A stretch of 64,000 nt of DNA from Rhizomys pruinosus (lineage: Eukaryota; Chordata; Mammalia; Rodentia; Spalacidae): positions 488,584 to 552,583 of the forward strand of contig VZQC01008874.1 of assembly GCA_009823505.1 (NCBI GenBank). Direction: 5' to 3'. Under the pieces are notes generated by a model that searched no databases, was not told the origin of the DNA, and was given only the letters and a program-made list of their open reading frames with translations. The position numbers and the translations under genes were made by a program. Positions 10,152-23,317 of this stretch are shown here, piece after piece (the stretch's first letter is position 1; the number at the start of each line of letters is the position of its first letter).

Positions 10152-10218
10152 TTCTAAGGCAAGGTGGCTCACGCCTTTAATCCTAGCACTCAGGAGACAG
10201 GCAGATCTTTGAGTTCAA
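10152..10218 (+). mobile_element. Partial B1, right-arm copy
   Basis: 'ggcaaggtggctcacgcc' to 'agatctttgagttcaaaatg'; mirror of 7033-7095. Confidence 0.7.
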
Positions 10219-10435
10219 AATGATTGTTGATAATGACATGGATAAATTGGAGACTTGCACACTATTAGTAAGACAAGTGCTATGTAAATAGTGTGGTAAC
10301 CCCTCAGAAAAATAATAGATTTATATGATATAAAATGTGGGTACAAGCAAAATTCTCATTGATGAAAGAATGGATAAGTAAAATGTGACATCAACACGCA
10401 GTCAAATATTATTCCAACATTAGAAGGAAGGAAGC

Positions 10436-10545
10436 TTGCACAGTGGCACATGCCATTGCCAAGTGGTGGCAGGATGAGCTGGAATTTAGGGTCAACCGCA
10501 GCTACACACTAAGTTTGAGACCTACTTGAGACCATGCTTCAAAAT
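10436..10545 (+). mobile_element. Old B1-like remnant, right-arm copy
   Basis: Mirror of 6700-6822; 'gcacagtggcacatgcca' head. Confidence 0.5.
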
Positions 10546-10556
10546 AAATGAGTAGA

Positions 10557-10625
10557 AAGAAAAAAGAAAAAGAAGGAAGGAAGGAAGGAAGGAAGGAAGG
10601 AAGGAAGGAAGGAAGGAAAGAAGGA

Positions 10626-10677
<52 letters not shown>

Positions 10678-10719
10678 AGAGAGAAAAAGAAGAAGGGAGA
10701 GAGGGAAGGGAGGAAAGAT

Positions 10720-10766
<47 letters not shown>

Positions 10767-10782
10767 GATAGATAGATAGATG
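10557..10782. repeat. Compound microsatellite (GGAA/GAAA)n-(GATA)n
   Basis: Mirror of 6391-6697 but shorter and purer, with an uninterrupted GATA run of about 60 bases. Confidence 0.9.
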
Positions 10783-11045
10783 TACATGTTACATGTGGAT
10801 GATGAAGCTTGAGAATACTGTGTTAAATGAAATGATCCAGTCGCTAAGAGATCAATGCTACATGACTCCATGTACATGAGATATTTGAAATAATCAATAC
10901 ACACAGACCAAACAGTGGTTTCCAGGATCAACAATGAGGGGTGAATGGAGATTTATTATTTATGTGGACAGAGTTTCACTTTCAAAAGATGAAAAGAGTT
11001 CTTGAGATGGATTATAGTGATAGACTCACATCATAAATGTATTTC

Positions 11046-11276
11046 AGAAGCTGGAGAGATTGTTCAGTGGTTAAGAGAATTGACTGTTCTTGCAGAGGAC
11101 CTAGGTTCAGTTCCTAGCATCCATATGGCAGCTAATAACCATCTATAGCTCCAGTTCCAGGGGATTCCAACATCCTCTTCTGGCCTCTGTGGGCATTGCA
11201 GTTCACGGGTGCACTTACATACATGAAGACAATATACACATACACAAAAAAATAAAATAACAAATAAGATATTTTT
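11046..11276 (+). mobile_element. B2/B3-type SINE, right-arm copy
   Basis: 'gctggagagattgttcagtgg' head region and (A)-rich tail. Cleaner than its mirror at 5890-6137. Confidence 0.9.
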
Positions 11277-11280
11277 AAGC

Positions 11281-11475
11281 TGGTCAGAGCTGGGGAGATG
11301 GCTCAGTAGTTAAGAGCACTTGCTGTTCTTCCAGAGGACCAGGGTTCAGTTCCCAGTACCCCGTGGCGGTAACAATTATCCAGTTCCAAGCAATCTGATG
11401 CTCCCTTCTGGCCTCCATGAGCATTGCATGATATGGGTGCACTTACCTACATGTAGTACACACGCATAAACTAGA
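11281..11475 (+). mobile_element. B2/B3-type SINE, right-arm copy
   Basis: 'gagctggggagatggctcag' head, single 'ccagttccaag' block. Mirror of 5705-5889. Confidence 0.9.
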
Positions 11476-11744
11476 ATGAAAATATATGAACCAAAAAAAA
11501 TTACAAAAAAGTAAGCTGCTAACAATACCAGCACTTACTAAAGGAGAATATAAGGCAAAAAAAAAACTTAATAAGGATCAATTATTAATTGATTTATCAA
11601 TTATGCACAATTATATGCAATTATTGTTATCAATTATATACAACATAAGTATAAAATAACACAAACTTATATCTCTCTTATAGAGCAGTTATTTAGGGTT
11701 TGTCAAATAATGTTATCCTAAATTTACACAACAAAGATTTATTT

Positions 11745-12075
11745 TTCACTCATATAAAATCCAAGGCAAATTTCTTAACTCTGCAGATGAGAAGTGCTCC
11801 ACATGTTTCCACAGAATCCTGGCTGCCTCAAACCTGTGTTCAGTCATATCAACATAGTTTCCTTCACTGCCAGGGTTGAAGAAGCAGTGAGCCAAGTGTT
11901 CTGCAGGATTTCTTTAGTACTTCACCCCAGCAGTGACACACATGACTTCCCCAAGAGGCAGCTGGCCAGAGAAAGTCACATGGCATGACTCACCCGCAGG
12001 GTCCTGGCAGGTGTGATGGAGCTCATGACTGTTCGGTAAGCACTAAATGTCTCCCTCACAGCAGCTAACAGAATC
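11745..12075 (-). repeat. Old MER-class repeat, right-arm copy
   Basis: Mirror of 5095-5420; has an extra 'tca' near 11990 relative to the left copy. Confidence 0.4.
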
Positions 12076-12526
12076 TTGTTGAAATTAATAATGTACACTT
12101 GGGCAATAAAACAAATATCAATAAGAGAGTCATCACATAAGATTTTAAACTGTCTGTATTAGTGAGCCAATATCAAACAGAAAGAAAAAAGATGGATGCT
12201 GTGTTTAGACATATACAATGTACTGAAATCATATTTTTAGAGAGTAGTTAGCAATTTTCAGAACAGTGGGTTACTTCTCAGATGGAAATGAGTGATCCAG
12301 AATTAGAAAAATCTATGTAGGAGACTTCAAAATTATTTGTTATCTTTTACTGTTGAAAAAAACCTGACGTTTAGCAAAATGTTAATATTTGTTCAAGGTT
12401 CACAGTAGATGCTAGCTAGCATTATTTTTCATTTTCAGCATATTTTAAATGTTTTCAAAATATGTATACATGGCTGTAATCATTTTATCTAATATGCAGC
12501 AAATCATTCTTTACAAAAGTTTAAAA

Positions 12527-12915
12527 CAATAGTATCATCTTAGAGTTTACATAGGACAGGAGTCAGAGCATAGCTTAGATGGTGGACCAGATTCTTATAA
12601 GGCACCATCAAGGTATTGGCCAGGAGTGGCATTTCATCTAAGGCTCAGGGCCCTATTCCAAAATCACTTGATAAATGGCATAATTCATCTCCCTGCGTCT
12701 GTTAAATTCATGGTGGTTTGCATCCTCAAGGTCAGCAGGTAAATCTCTAGTTCCAGTTTTCTGTATATAAAGTAACATAGTCATCTTAACTTTATAATGT
12801 AACCTAGTCAGAGAAGTAACTGTCTCAGCATATTCACAAATCATCTCTACATTCGAAACAGTAGCATAATTATTCAGACAGGTGGGAATCTTGGGAGTCA
12901 TGTTAGACTACCACA
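12527..12915 (-). repeat. MLT1-like MaLR LTR, right-arm copy
   Basis: Mirror of 4250-4640; the 249 bases at 12653-12901 are identical to 4265-4513 reversed. Confidence 0.5.
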
Positions 12916-13029
12916 GTATCTTACGAATCTCATAATGCAGCAGAATGCAGGCATAAGGAAAGATTCAAGGCAATAAGAAGTGAGCTCTATTAGGCATATG
13001 TCTCTGGGTCTTTCAAAAGATGACAAAGT

Positions 13030-13470
13030 TCGTTTTGGTTTAGATGTAAAAAGTTCCCCAGAATGGTCACTTGTTGAAGGCTTGTTCCCAGCTGGTGGCA
13101 CTATTAGGAACTGATTGGATCATGAGGGCATGGACCAGCAACAGATTAGTTGATAAGTTTATAGCTGAATAGGCAATTAGGAGATGGGGACTCATTGGAG
13201 GAAGTAGGTCACTGGAGGTGTGCCTTCGAGGGATATATCCTGTCCCCAAACTCATTTACTTTGTTTCCTAATCTTCATGAGGTGACCAGTCTTCTCTGCC
13301 ACACTTTCCCACTGCCGTAATGTTCTGCCTCAAGTTTGGCCCAAAGCAAAAGAGTTAGCTGACTGTAGATTAAGGCTTCTTAAATCGCAAACTAAAATCA
13401 GTTTTATCTCTTTCAAGTAGATATGCTCAAATATTTTGTCACAATGACAAAATGCTGACTAACACAGAAA
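13030..13470 (+). repeat. MER/MaLR-like repeat, right-arm copy
   Basis: Mirror of 3697-4135. Includes about 32 bases around 13067-13100 absent from the left arm, and 'ggaggtgtgccttcgaggga' typical of the family. Confidence 0.55.
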
Positions 13471-13491
13471 CACTTGGGGACAATCCCAGGA

Positions 13492-13897
13492 AACCTAAGT
13501 GTTCTAGTTTGTCTTCCATTGCTATGACAAAACACTCTGACCGACACCAATTTGGGGAGGAAAGGGTTTATTCAGCTTACATATCCTGGGTCACAGTTCA
13601 TCACTCAGGGAGCCCAAGGTAGGAACTCAGGGCAGGAACCTGGAGGCAGGAGCTGAAGCACAGGCCATGGAGGAATGCTGTTCACTGGCTTGCTCCCCTG
13701 GCTCATGCCCATACATAACAACCTGCCCAGGGTGGCACCACTCATTGTGGGCTGGGCCCTCCCACACTGCTCCACCACCAAGACAATACTCCACAGATGT
13801 GTCCACAGGCCAATACAATGGAGCCAATTCCCCAATTGAAGCTCCCTCAACCCAGGTGTGTCAAGTTGACACTAAAGCTATCCAGCACACTAAGTGA
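13492..13897 (-). repeat. Rodent TG...CA interspersed repeat, right-arm copy
   Basis: Mirror of 3274-3680. It keeps 'tgtcaagttgacac', which is damaged in the left copy ('gtcaactgacac'). Confidence 0.6.
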
Positions 13898-14239
13898 GAC
13901 AAATAATGGAGAGAGGCCAGTATGATTGGTGCCATCATGAGCAGGTTACCACAGTGGGCATGGGGGTCTAAGTCCCTCTGAGAACCATATTTTCATATGG
14001 TTTATGTTTATGCCACTGAAGGATTAGAAGCCTGAAGCATTCACAGCCCCCCTGCCCCCTAGCAGCTGGGATCTTCCCCTTCTCTTCTAGGCAAGTTTCT
14101 GTGGTGCCAAATAAACCTCTCAGAAAGTAAAGCAGAGAGTTGCAAATTCTTAAGATTTTACATGGTGGGTATGTCATAAAAATTTCTATACTATCCACAG
14201 GTAACTCAAAGCAACTGTGTGGTGGTGGAGCATTAAGAC

Positions 14240-14365
14240 TGTCTGCTGGAATGGGACATGATGGCACAATCCAACCATTCAGGAAGCGGGAACAAAGACA
14301 AGAAGGTCACCGTAAGTTTTGGGCCAGCCAGGGCTTTGCAGTGAGGCCCTATCTCAAAAATCTGA
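14240..14365 (+). mobile_element. Degenerate B1-like SINE, right-arm copy
   Basis: Mirror of 2806-2930; ends 'aggccctatctcaaaaatc'. Confidence 0.45.
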
Positions 14366-14740
14366 AAGAAAACAACAACAACAAAAAATCTACTGTGAAT
14401 TTTAAAATTTGTTAAATGCAACCCTGTGAATAGGTGTAGCAAGAACAGGTGCTGTACAAATTCCCAGGTCCCAGTGAAACACTCTCTCATAAATCTCAGT
14501 CAGGATGATGGATTTGAAAAAAAAAGTGTTCTCTGAAGACATTTAGGGAACTCAGCTGACCACAGCTTGGGTATCTTCAAATGAAACCTTGTTGTAGTCA
14601 CAAACAGCTGAGGCATGAGGGAAGAACCTTCTGTTGAACCGGAAGCAAAGATGGAAAGCTACATTACTGCACAGAAGCCAGTGCTGGGGAATATGCGGAA
14701 GTGTAGGTTACTTGCATGCCCATTTGAAAAAGAAGGCAGG

Positions 14741-14984
14741 AGGCTGGAGAAATGGCTCAGTGGTTAAGAGCACCGACTGCTCTTGCAAAAGACCCGAGTT
14801 TGATTCCCAGCACCCACATGGCAGCTAAGAACCATCTTTAAGCTGGATATGATGGCGCACGCCTTTAATCCCAGCACTTTGGGGGGCAAAGGCAGGTGAT
14901 CTCTGTGAGTTCAAGGCCAGCCTGGTCTACAGAGTGAGTTCCAGGTCAGCTGGGGCTATAGGGAGACCCGGTCTCAAAAAAAGA
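14741..14984 (+). mobile_element. Dimeric SINE (B2/tRNA half + B1), right-arm copy
   Basis: 'aggctggagaaatggctcag' (tRNA half with 'gagtttgattcccagcaccc') runs into 'aaccatctttaagc' and then a complete B1 head 'tggatatgatggcgcacgcc' ending 'gagacccggtctcaaaaa'. No target duplication separates the halves, so they look like one unit. Confidence 0.8.
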
Positions 14985-15056
14985 AAGGAAGAAAGAAAGA
15001 AAGAAGAAAGAAGGAAGGAAGGAAGGAAGGAAGGAAGGAAGAAAGGAAAGAGAGAG

Positions 15057-15131
<75 letters not shown>

Positions 15132-15145
15132 AGAAAAAAGAAGAT
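14985..15145. repeat. Purine microsatellite (GAAA/GGAA)n
   Basis: Derived from the tail of the preceding B1; long pure GAAA run at 15057-15130. Mirror of 2037-2192. Confidence 0.9.
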
Positions 15146-15242
15146 AGATTGGTTTAGCAGCTAGCCATTAATGCTACATGGTATGAGCAGCAATTAACCT
15201 AACCTGGAATGTTCAGGAAAGACTAAAACAAAGGTGGCCCTT

Positions 15243-15735
15243 AGGTAAAATCTTGGAGGGAGGTATGATGGTTGATCTTATATTAACTTGACTGGGCTAC
15301 AGAGTGTCTAAACACATACCCACTGATACAAAATAATATTTAGTTATTTGCCTAAGAATACAATACTATTTGAAATTGCTCTCTCCAAGGTGGATGGACC
15401 TCATCCAGTTCAATAAAGGTCCAAACAGAACAAAAAGGCAGAATTGAGAGAATTTGCTCTAACTACCTTCAAGTTGTGACTCAATCTTCTTTCTTCAGAC
15501 TTGACTCAGACTGGAACTTGGATATTCAACTCTTTGGTCTCCAAGTTTCTGAGTCAAGATGGAACGATAATATCTACAACTTGCTAATTGCAGACCCCAG
15601 AGTTTCTAAGCCTCCTTGACCATATTAGGCAATTCCTTATAGTAGATCAACACACATATAGGTATCAATTAATAGTTAGAAATCACATCAATTCTGTGTC
15701 TGTGGAAAACCCACATTAACACAGCTGGTTAAAAA
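15243..15735 (-). repeat. Old MER-class interspersed repeat, right-arm copy
   Basis: Mirror of 1440-1925; a short cluster of differences lies at 15520-15542, while the rest matches. Confidence 0.5.
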
Positions 15736-15745
15736 TGTGTCATGT

Positions 15746-15902
15746 GAGCTGGGGATGGTGGTGCACACCTTTAATCCCTGCATCCAGGAGGCAGAGGCAG
15801 GCTGATCTCTGTGAGTTCAAGGCCAGCCTGATCTACATAGTGAGGTCCAGGACAGCTGGGGCTACAGGGAGACTCTGTCTCAAAAAGACAAAAAAAAAAA
15901 AT
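15746..15902 (+). mobile_element. B1 SINE, right-arm copy
   Basis: 'gagctggggatggtggtgca' to 'gagactctgtctcaaaaag' plus poly-A. Flanked by 'gtcatgt' on both sides (15739-15745, 15904-15910), a short target duplication. Confidence 0.9.
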
Positions 15903-16383
15903 TGTCATGTAAGTAAGAAGGAGCAAATGCATTCCAGGCAGAGGAAAGACTGTGTACAGAAGAGTAAGGGCAGAGGACTCAGGCAGATTCAGAGAACTAC
16001 AGTTGATCACTTTTTACAAAGCCAAAGTATTTGTGGACTGTGAGTGAAGAATCTGCTATGTGGACAGGAGTCTTACCTAAGTCTCCTGACTTTATACTGT
16101 GAAGGAAATGAAGGGGCTACAGGATTTTAAACAAAACTATGAAATAATACTAAGGGGTTAATATGACAACTACAAAATGATGGTTCTGTAAGAGTAAAGG
16201 AGTCTTTGTCAAATATTGTTAAATATCAACAGTTGAGCTCTATGATATTTACAAGGGAAGATGATACACTGAGTCAGAAGTTCATGGGTTTAAAGTCAGG
16301 TAAGTGAGTTTAATGCCACCTGGGAATTCTGCTGTGGGAATTGGGTGGTTTGTATATAAAATTTCTAGGAGTCCAGTCTTAAA
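15903..16383. other. Single-copy flank of the pseudogene
   Basis: Mirror of 785-1269; no gene or repeat recognised. It would be the pre-insertion sequence next to the HNRNPA3 retrocopy. Confidence 0.5.
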
Positions 16384-16415
16384 ATGGAGGTAAAACCACA
16401 CCTTGTCACCCCTAG

Positions 16416-16667
<252 letters not shown>

Positions 16668-16670
16668 TGA

Positions 16671-17041
<371 letters not shown>

Positions 17042-17058
17042 AAAGAAGATACAGACGA

Positions 17059-17937
17059 TTCATAGACCTAAGTGCCTACATTAAGAAAACAAAAAGCACA
17101 AATAAATGACTTAACACTGCAACTTAAAACACTTGAGAGGCAACAACAAATGAATCCAAAACCCAGCAGGCAGGAAGAAATAACAAAAATCAGAGCCAAA
17201 ATCAATGAAATAGAAACAAAACAAACAAAAAATCAACAAATCCAAGAGCTGTTTCTTTGAGAAAGGATAAACAAGACAGACCTCTAGCCCAACTGACTAA
17301 AAGAGGCAGGCAGATCTTTGTGAGTTCAAGGCCAGGCTGGTCTACAGAGTGAATTCCAGGACAGCTGGGGCTACAGGGAGACCCTGTCTCGAAAAGACAA
17401 AAAAAAAAAAAAGAAGGAAAGAAGGAAAGAGCAACTCCAAATCAACCAAATTAGAGATGAAAAGGAAAACATCACAACAGATAGCGAAAAGATTCAATCC
17501 TATGGGAATACTTCAAAAACCTATACTCTACTAAAAACCTAAGAGAAATTAATGAATACCTAACATCATGGAATCCACCAAGACTTAACTGGGAAGAGAT
17601 TGACAGCTTAAATAGACCTATAATAAAGGAGGAAATTGAAACTGTAATTAAAAAAGCCTCCCAACTAAAAAAAGCCCAGGTCCAGATGGATTCATGGCAG
17701 AATTCTATAAGACATTTAAAGAAGACGTACAGCCACCACTACTCAAACTATTCAAGAGGATAGAAATAGAAGGAAATCTCCCAAATTCCTTCTATGAAGC
17801 CAACATCACTCTAATACCAAAACCAGGCAAAGATACAACCAAAAAAGAAAACTATAGACCCATTTCATTAATGAACATAGATGCAAAAATTCTCAACAAA
17901 ATACTTGCAAACTGCATACAGGCACATATTTTTTTAA
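17059..17937 (+). mobile_element. L1 ORF2 internal fragment in HNRNPA3 pseudogene
   Basis: Encodes parts of the L1 ORF2 protein, which carries the endonuclease and reverse transcriptase that copy L1 RNA into the genome. First comes the linker between the two domains (frames near 17072-17260), then, after a B1 at 17296-17412, the start of the reverse transcriptase: [15 protein letters not shown] at about 17686, [20 protein letters not shown] at about 17812 and [13 protein letters not shown] (17870-17908). The piece has neither the ORF2 3' end nor a poly-A, so it is not a standard 5'-truncated insertion. It stops at a T-run (17928-17934) just before HNRNPA3 resumes. The left arm holds the same beginning at 1-125. 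Confidence 0.85.
17296..17412 (+). mobile_element. Partial B1 in the L1 fragment
   Basis: Starts within the B1 at 'aaaagaggcaggcagatctt' and ends 'gaccctgtctcgaaaagac' plus poly-A; the first third is missing. Confidence 0.8.
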
Positions 17938-18094
17938 GAAGAATATAATTTGAGAGACTACTTTGAAAATTATGGAAATATCGAAACCATAGAAGTTATG
18001 GAAGACAGGCAGAGTGGAAGAGAGGATTTGCTTTTGTAACTTTTCATGATCATGATACAGTTAATAAAATTGTTGTTCAGAATACCACACTACT

Positions 18095-19650
<1,556 letters not shown>

Positions 19651-19786
19651 GGGGTTCACTGGTCAGCTGGTGTAGCCTCCTCAGTGAACTCCAAGCTAAT
19701 GAGAGTACCTGTCTTATAAAATAAGGTGAATGATGCCAGGGAAATGACACTTGAAATTCACCACTGGCCTGAATGCACACCTGCAT

Positions 19787-19822
<36 letters not shown>

Positions 19823-19905
19823 TTATGTGATATAAACCCACATGCTGACACACAGACACAGAGACAAATAAATTAATAACTAAAATAAAATATGTATTTT
19901 TACTA
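19651..19905 (+). mobile_element. B4-type SINE, 3' half, with (CA)n
   Basis: 'gtctt..aaataaggtgaatgatgcc' and 'cactggcctgaatgcacacc', then (CA)n at 19788-19818. Same layout as the fuller B4 copies at 49805 and 55049. Confidence 0.6.
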
Positions 19906-20103
19906 CCCTATTGTGAACATCACATTTTTAATAAAGCAGATAAAAGTATATTATTAGTAAGCATAGAAAATTAACCCCCCCAAAAAGAAAATTAAACCCA
20001 TACATCTAAATTCATGCATATGCATACATGCAAATTAGCAAGTACAGGTTTTTAAGTCTTTTGATTACTCATCATTTTCCAGAAATTTTATTCCAGTCTT
20101 TTT

Positions 20104-20325
20104 TTTAATTTTTTATTTATTTTGTATGTGTATGAATGTACTATCTGCATGGAGGTTTGTGCACCCATGTCGTGCAATGCCGCAGTGGTCAGAAGAGGGT
20201 GTCAGATTCCCCTGGAACTAGAGTTAAAGACGGTTCTCAGCTGCCATGTGGGTGCTGGGGATCGAGCCCAGGTCCTCTGTAAGAGCAGTGGTGCTCTTAA
20301 CCGCTAGGTGATCTCTCCAGCCCCT
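20104..20325 (-). mobile_element. B2-type SINE
   Basis: Antisense, ends 'gatctctccagcccc'. Target duplication 'attccagtctttttt'-like at 20090 and 20326. Single (not doubled) 'ctggaactagagtt' block. Confidence 0.9.
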
Positions 20326-20529
20326 ATTCCAGTCTTTTTAAAGAGATTTCATTTACCTCTATAAGTTCTTTCCTTATTTTTCTTCAATTTAACATGAAAT
20401 TATTTTCAATCAGTTAAGAAATGAAATGTATTGATTGCCATAAGTGTCATGAAGAAAACTATTGGTCCCCTTCATGATTCTTGGTACTAGTTCGGTAATT
20501 GTTCTTTCTTTCTCTTAAACTCATTTTGT

Positions 20530-20718
20530 TACATTTTATTTATTTTTTTATTTTATGCCTATGAGGGTATTGCTTGCATGTAAGTAGGTGTACCCATGTT
20601 GTGCAATGCCTGCAGGTCAGAAGAGAACATTGGATCCCCTCTTCTGACCTGCCCCATATGGGTGCTGGGATTCAAATCCAGGTCAGTGCTCTTAACTGTT
20701 GAGCCATCTCTCCAGCAC
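20530..20718 (-). mobile_element. B2/B3-type SINE
   Basis: Antisense, ends 'gagccatctctccagcacc'; shorter tail and diverged. Confidence 0.85.
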
Positions 20719-20794
20719 CATCTTAGATATATTGAAAAGTAGAATTTTTCTACTGCTGTTTAGTGAAAAGCCCATTGGGTGGCCAAGTTTGGGA

Positions 20795-21385
20795 TAAACA
20801 TGCATTCCAACTAAAAGACTCATTTGTTGAAAGCTTGGTTCCTTCCCCGATGCAAGGTTGAGAGATGGGGCTGTTAGAAGTGACTGGATTAAGAAGGGCT
20901 CTGACATAACCAGTGGATTAATCTATTGGGAGGTAGAGGAAACTGTGTAAAGTGAGGTCTGAATGGAGAAAGTGGGTTGCTGGGGGCATGCCTTATATCT
21001 GGTGTCACTCCTCTTCCTCTCCTCTCCTAGCTACCAGGAGCTGAACTGCTTTCTCTACCACACATCCTCTGCCTTATGCCAGGCCTAATAAACCTGGCAA
21101 ACCATGGATGGAAATCTCTGAATCATTCAGCCGAGCGTGGTGGTGCAAGCCTTTAATCCTAGCACTCAGGAGGCAGAGCAGACGGATCTTTGTTGTTAGT
21201 TCAAAGCCAGCCTGGTCTACAGAGTGAGTTCTAGGACAGCTGGGGCTACAAGGAGACCCTGTCTCAAAAATACCAATAAATAAATAATAAATAAATAAAT
21301 AAATAAATCATTCCTTTTCAGGTTGATTTTCTCAAGTGTTTTTGTCACAGTGGCAGAAAACTTTCTAATATGATGGTTGATATGC
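20795..21385 (+). repeat. MER/MaLR-like repeat split by a B1
   Basis: 'gatggggctgttagaagtga', 'tgactggattaagaagggct', 'ttctctaccacacatcc', then after the B1 'tttttgtcacagtggcagaa'. Same class as 13030-13470. Confidence 0.5.
21130..21308 (+). mobile_element. B1 SINE with (AAAT)n tail
   Basis: 'gccgagcgtggtggtgcaag' head to 'gaccctgtctcaaaaatacc'; the tail has grown to AAAT units. Sits inside the MER-like element. Confidence 0.92.
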
Positions 21386-21452
21386 TGAAGTAAAGACAGT
21401 ATCTTTATTGAGGGCTCTAAATTCTAGATCTCATAGTAAAAGTGCATATATA

Positions 21453-21602
21453 TCCAGGCCTGTTGGCACACACCTTTAATCCTAGCACTCGGGAGGCAGA
21501 GGCAGGCTTATCTTTTTGATTTCAAGGCCAGCCTGGTCTACAGAGTGAGTTCCAGGACAGCTGGGGCTACAGGGAGACCCTGTCTTGAAAAGACAAAAAA
21601 CA
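21453..21602 (+). mobile_element. B1 SINE
   Basis: Perfect 15-base target duplication 'aaaagtgcatatata' at 21438-21452 and 21603-21617. Confidence 0.95.
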
Positions 21603-21855
21603 AAAAGTGCATATATAAGCCCTTCCCCATGGACACTCAATTCTCAGAATTTCTCCTTCCTCCTGCTGGATCTATTTTAAGGATTAGCTTCCCACTGAAG
21701 CCTATGTGTTAAAGATTAACCATACACTAAAGTTAAGAATATCTGCTCCTAGTCCTGAGTTACAGGAAAAGTTTACACCTGAAAGGATGCTTATGAGAAT
21801 GTGGATTATAACAAGAACCAGATATCAGTCATTTATGTGAACATAAAAACTGTAA
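21603..21855. other. Single-copy stretch, possibly LTR U3
   Basis: No repeat certain. It may be part of the LTR whose 3' end is suspected at 22780-23010. Confidence 0.3.
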
Positions 21856-21856
21856 T

Positions 21857-21980
21857 CATCTGGGTGTGGTGACACACATCTTTAATCCCAGCATTTAGGA
21901 GACAGAGGCAGGTGGATCTCTGTAAATTCAAGGCCAACCTAGTCTATGTAGCAAGTTCCAGCAAGGGAGACCCTATCTCA
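21857..21980 (+). mobile_element. B1 SINE
   Basis: 'tgggtgtggtgacacacatc' to 'gagaccctatctcataaaga'; its tail runs into the purine tract. Confidence 0.9.
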
Positions 21981-22370
21981 TAAAGACAAAGAGAGAGAGA
22001 ACGAGAGAGAGAGAGACGAGAGACGAGAGAGGAGAGAGAGAGAAAGAGAGAGAGAGGAGAAAGAATAGAAAGAAAAAGAAAGAAAGAAAGAAAGAAGAAA
22101 GAAAGAAAGAAGAAAGAAAGAAAGAAGAAGGATTAGGAAAAGATGAAAAGGAGGAAGGAAGGAAGGAAGGAAGAGGAAGGAAGAGAAAAGGAAAGAACGA
22201 GAAGAGACGAGAGAAATAAGAAAGGACGAGAGAGAGAGAGGGAGGAGAGAAAGAAGAAGAAAAGGGGAGCGAGAGAGGGAGAGGAGAGAGAGGAGAGAAA
22301 GAAGAGATAAGAGATAAGGAAGAGAACAGAAAAGACATAAGAAGACAAGAAAGAAGAGAGAAAAAAGACT

Positions 22371-22410
<40 letters not shown>

Positions 22411-22428
22411 AAAAGAAAGAAAGAAAAC
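21981..22428. repeat. Purine-rich tract, about 450 bases
   Basis: Almost only A and G on the + strand, mixing GA, GAAA and GGAA units with scattered ACGAG units. It probably expanded from the poly-A tail of the B1. The long frames on the other strand (Ser/Leu/Phe-rich) are artefacts of it. Confidence 0.95.
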
Positions 22429-22510
22429 CTTTGACAATTCAATCCTTATTTACATTCTTCCCACTACAAGTCCTGCTGATCCTTGAATCAAGTAAGAAAT
22501 GCACAACCTC

Positions 22511-22760
22511 GGACTGGAGAGATGGCCTAGCAGTTAAGAGCGCTGACCGCTCTTACAGAGGACCCGGGTTCGATCCCCAGCACCCACATGGCGGCTGAGA
22601 ACCATCCTTAACTCCAATTCCAGGAGAACTCCAGTTCCAGGGGAATCCGATACCGTCTTCTGACCTCCACAGCATTGCACGACACGGGTGCACAAACTTG
22701 CATGCAGATAGTACATTCATACACATACAGAAATAAATAAAATTAATAAATTTTTTTTAA
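22511..22760 (+). mobile_element. B2-type SINE (internal-duplication subfamily)
   Basis: Exact 16-base target duplication 'agaaatgcacaacctc' at 22495-22510 and 22761-22776. Nearly the same wording as the copy at 34091. Confidence 0.96.
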
Positions 22761-22776
22761 AGAAATGCACAACCTC

Positions 22777-23010
22777 CAGAGGAGGCTATTTTTTGAAACC
22801 ATGAACAGTCAAGGCACCCACCTGTCTGGGACTCTGGAACTCATGTACTGCATATCTTCTTCTGAAATATTATAATATCATGTAAAAGAATGTTAGGGGA
22901 AGGGGAAAGATGGCCACAGAAAACATTAGCCTATCTTCTAACACACAGGCTTCTTGCAACTAATAAAGCTCTTCACTTCTCTTTTAACTTCTCTTTTAGT
23001 CTGTCCCTGG
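22777..23010 (+). repeat. Possible ERV LTR 3' part
   Basis: 'gcaactaataaagctcttca' (polyadenylation-like) followed by 'tctgtccctggattcattca', resembling the R-U5 end of rodent ERV LTRs. Borders not defined. Confidence 0.35.
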
Positions 23011-23317
23011 ATTCATTCACTCTATCTGGCAGAGGCAGAATGTAGCCTTGCATGATAACCATGGGACAAGTTTGATGAATAGTAAAGAGTTCTGTCTCCC
23101 TATGGATAAGGACTGTAAGATTCAATATTTCTCATCTGAGCAAATACTACTAAAATGTTCATTTCATTGTAAATGTAATTTACGGGACACACAGGAGAAA
23201 GGAACTGTCTTAGAAATAAAACTGGAAGATTGGTGAATACCTGACAATTGACTTAAACTCAATTGTATAAAATTCCTGGCCAAATATAATTTTGATTTTT
23301 AAAAATAATTTCTTGTG

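Larger units (their letters stand above)
10230..11045 (+). mobile_element. Ancient L1 3' end, right-arm copy, interrupted
   Basis: 'gatgaaagaatggataagta', 'gaaatgatccagtcgctaag' and 'gacagagtttcactttcaaa' follow the terminal ORF2 and 3' UTR wording of old mammalian L1. Interrupted by a B1 remnant (10436-10545) and microsatellites (10557-10782). Shared with the left arm. Confidence 0.65.

Noticed and set aside
20150..20310. tRNA gene signal (A and B boxes)
   Set aside because: The boxes belong to tRNA-derived B2 SINEs; no cloverleaf with an acceptor stem.
21973..22442. 121- to 154-codon Ser/Leu/Phe-rich frames on the minus strand
   Set aside because: Artefact of the purine tract.
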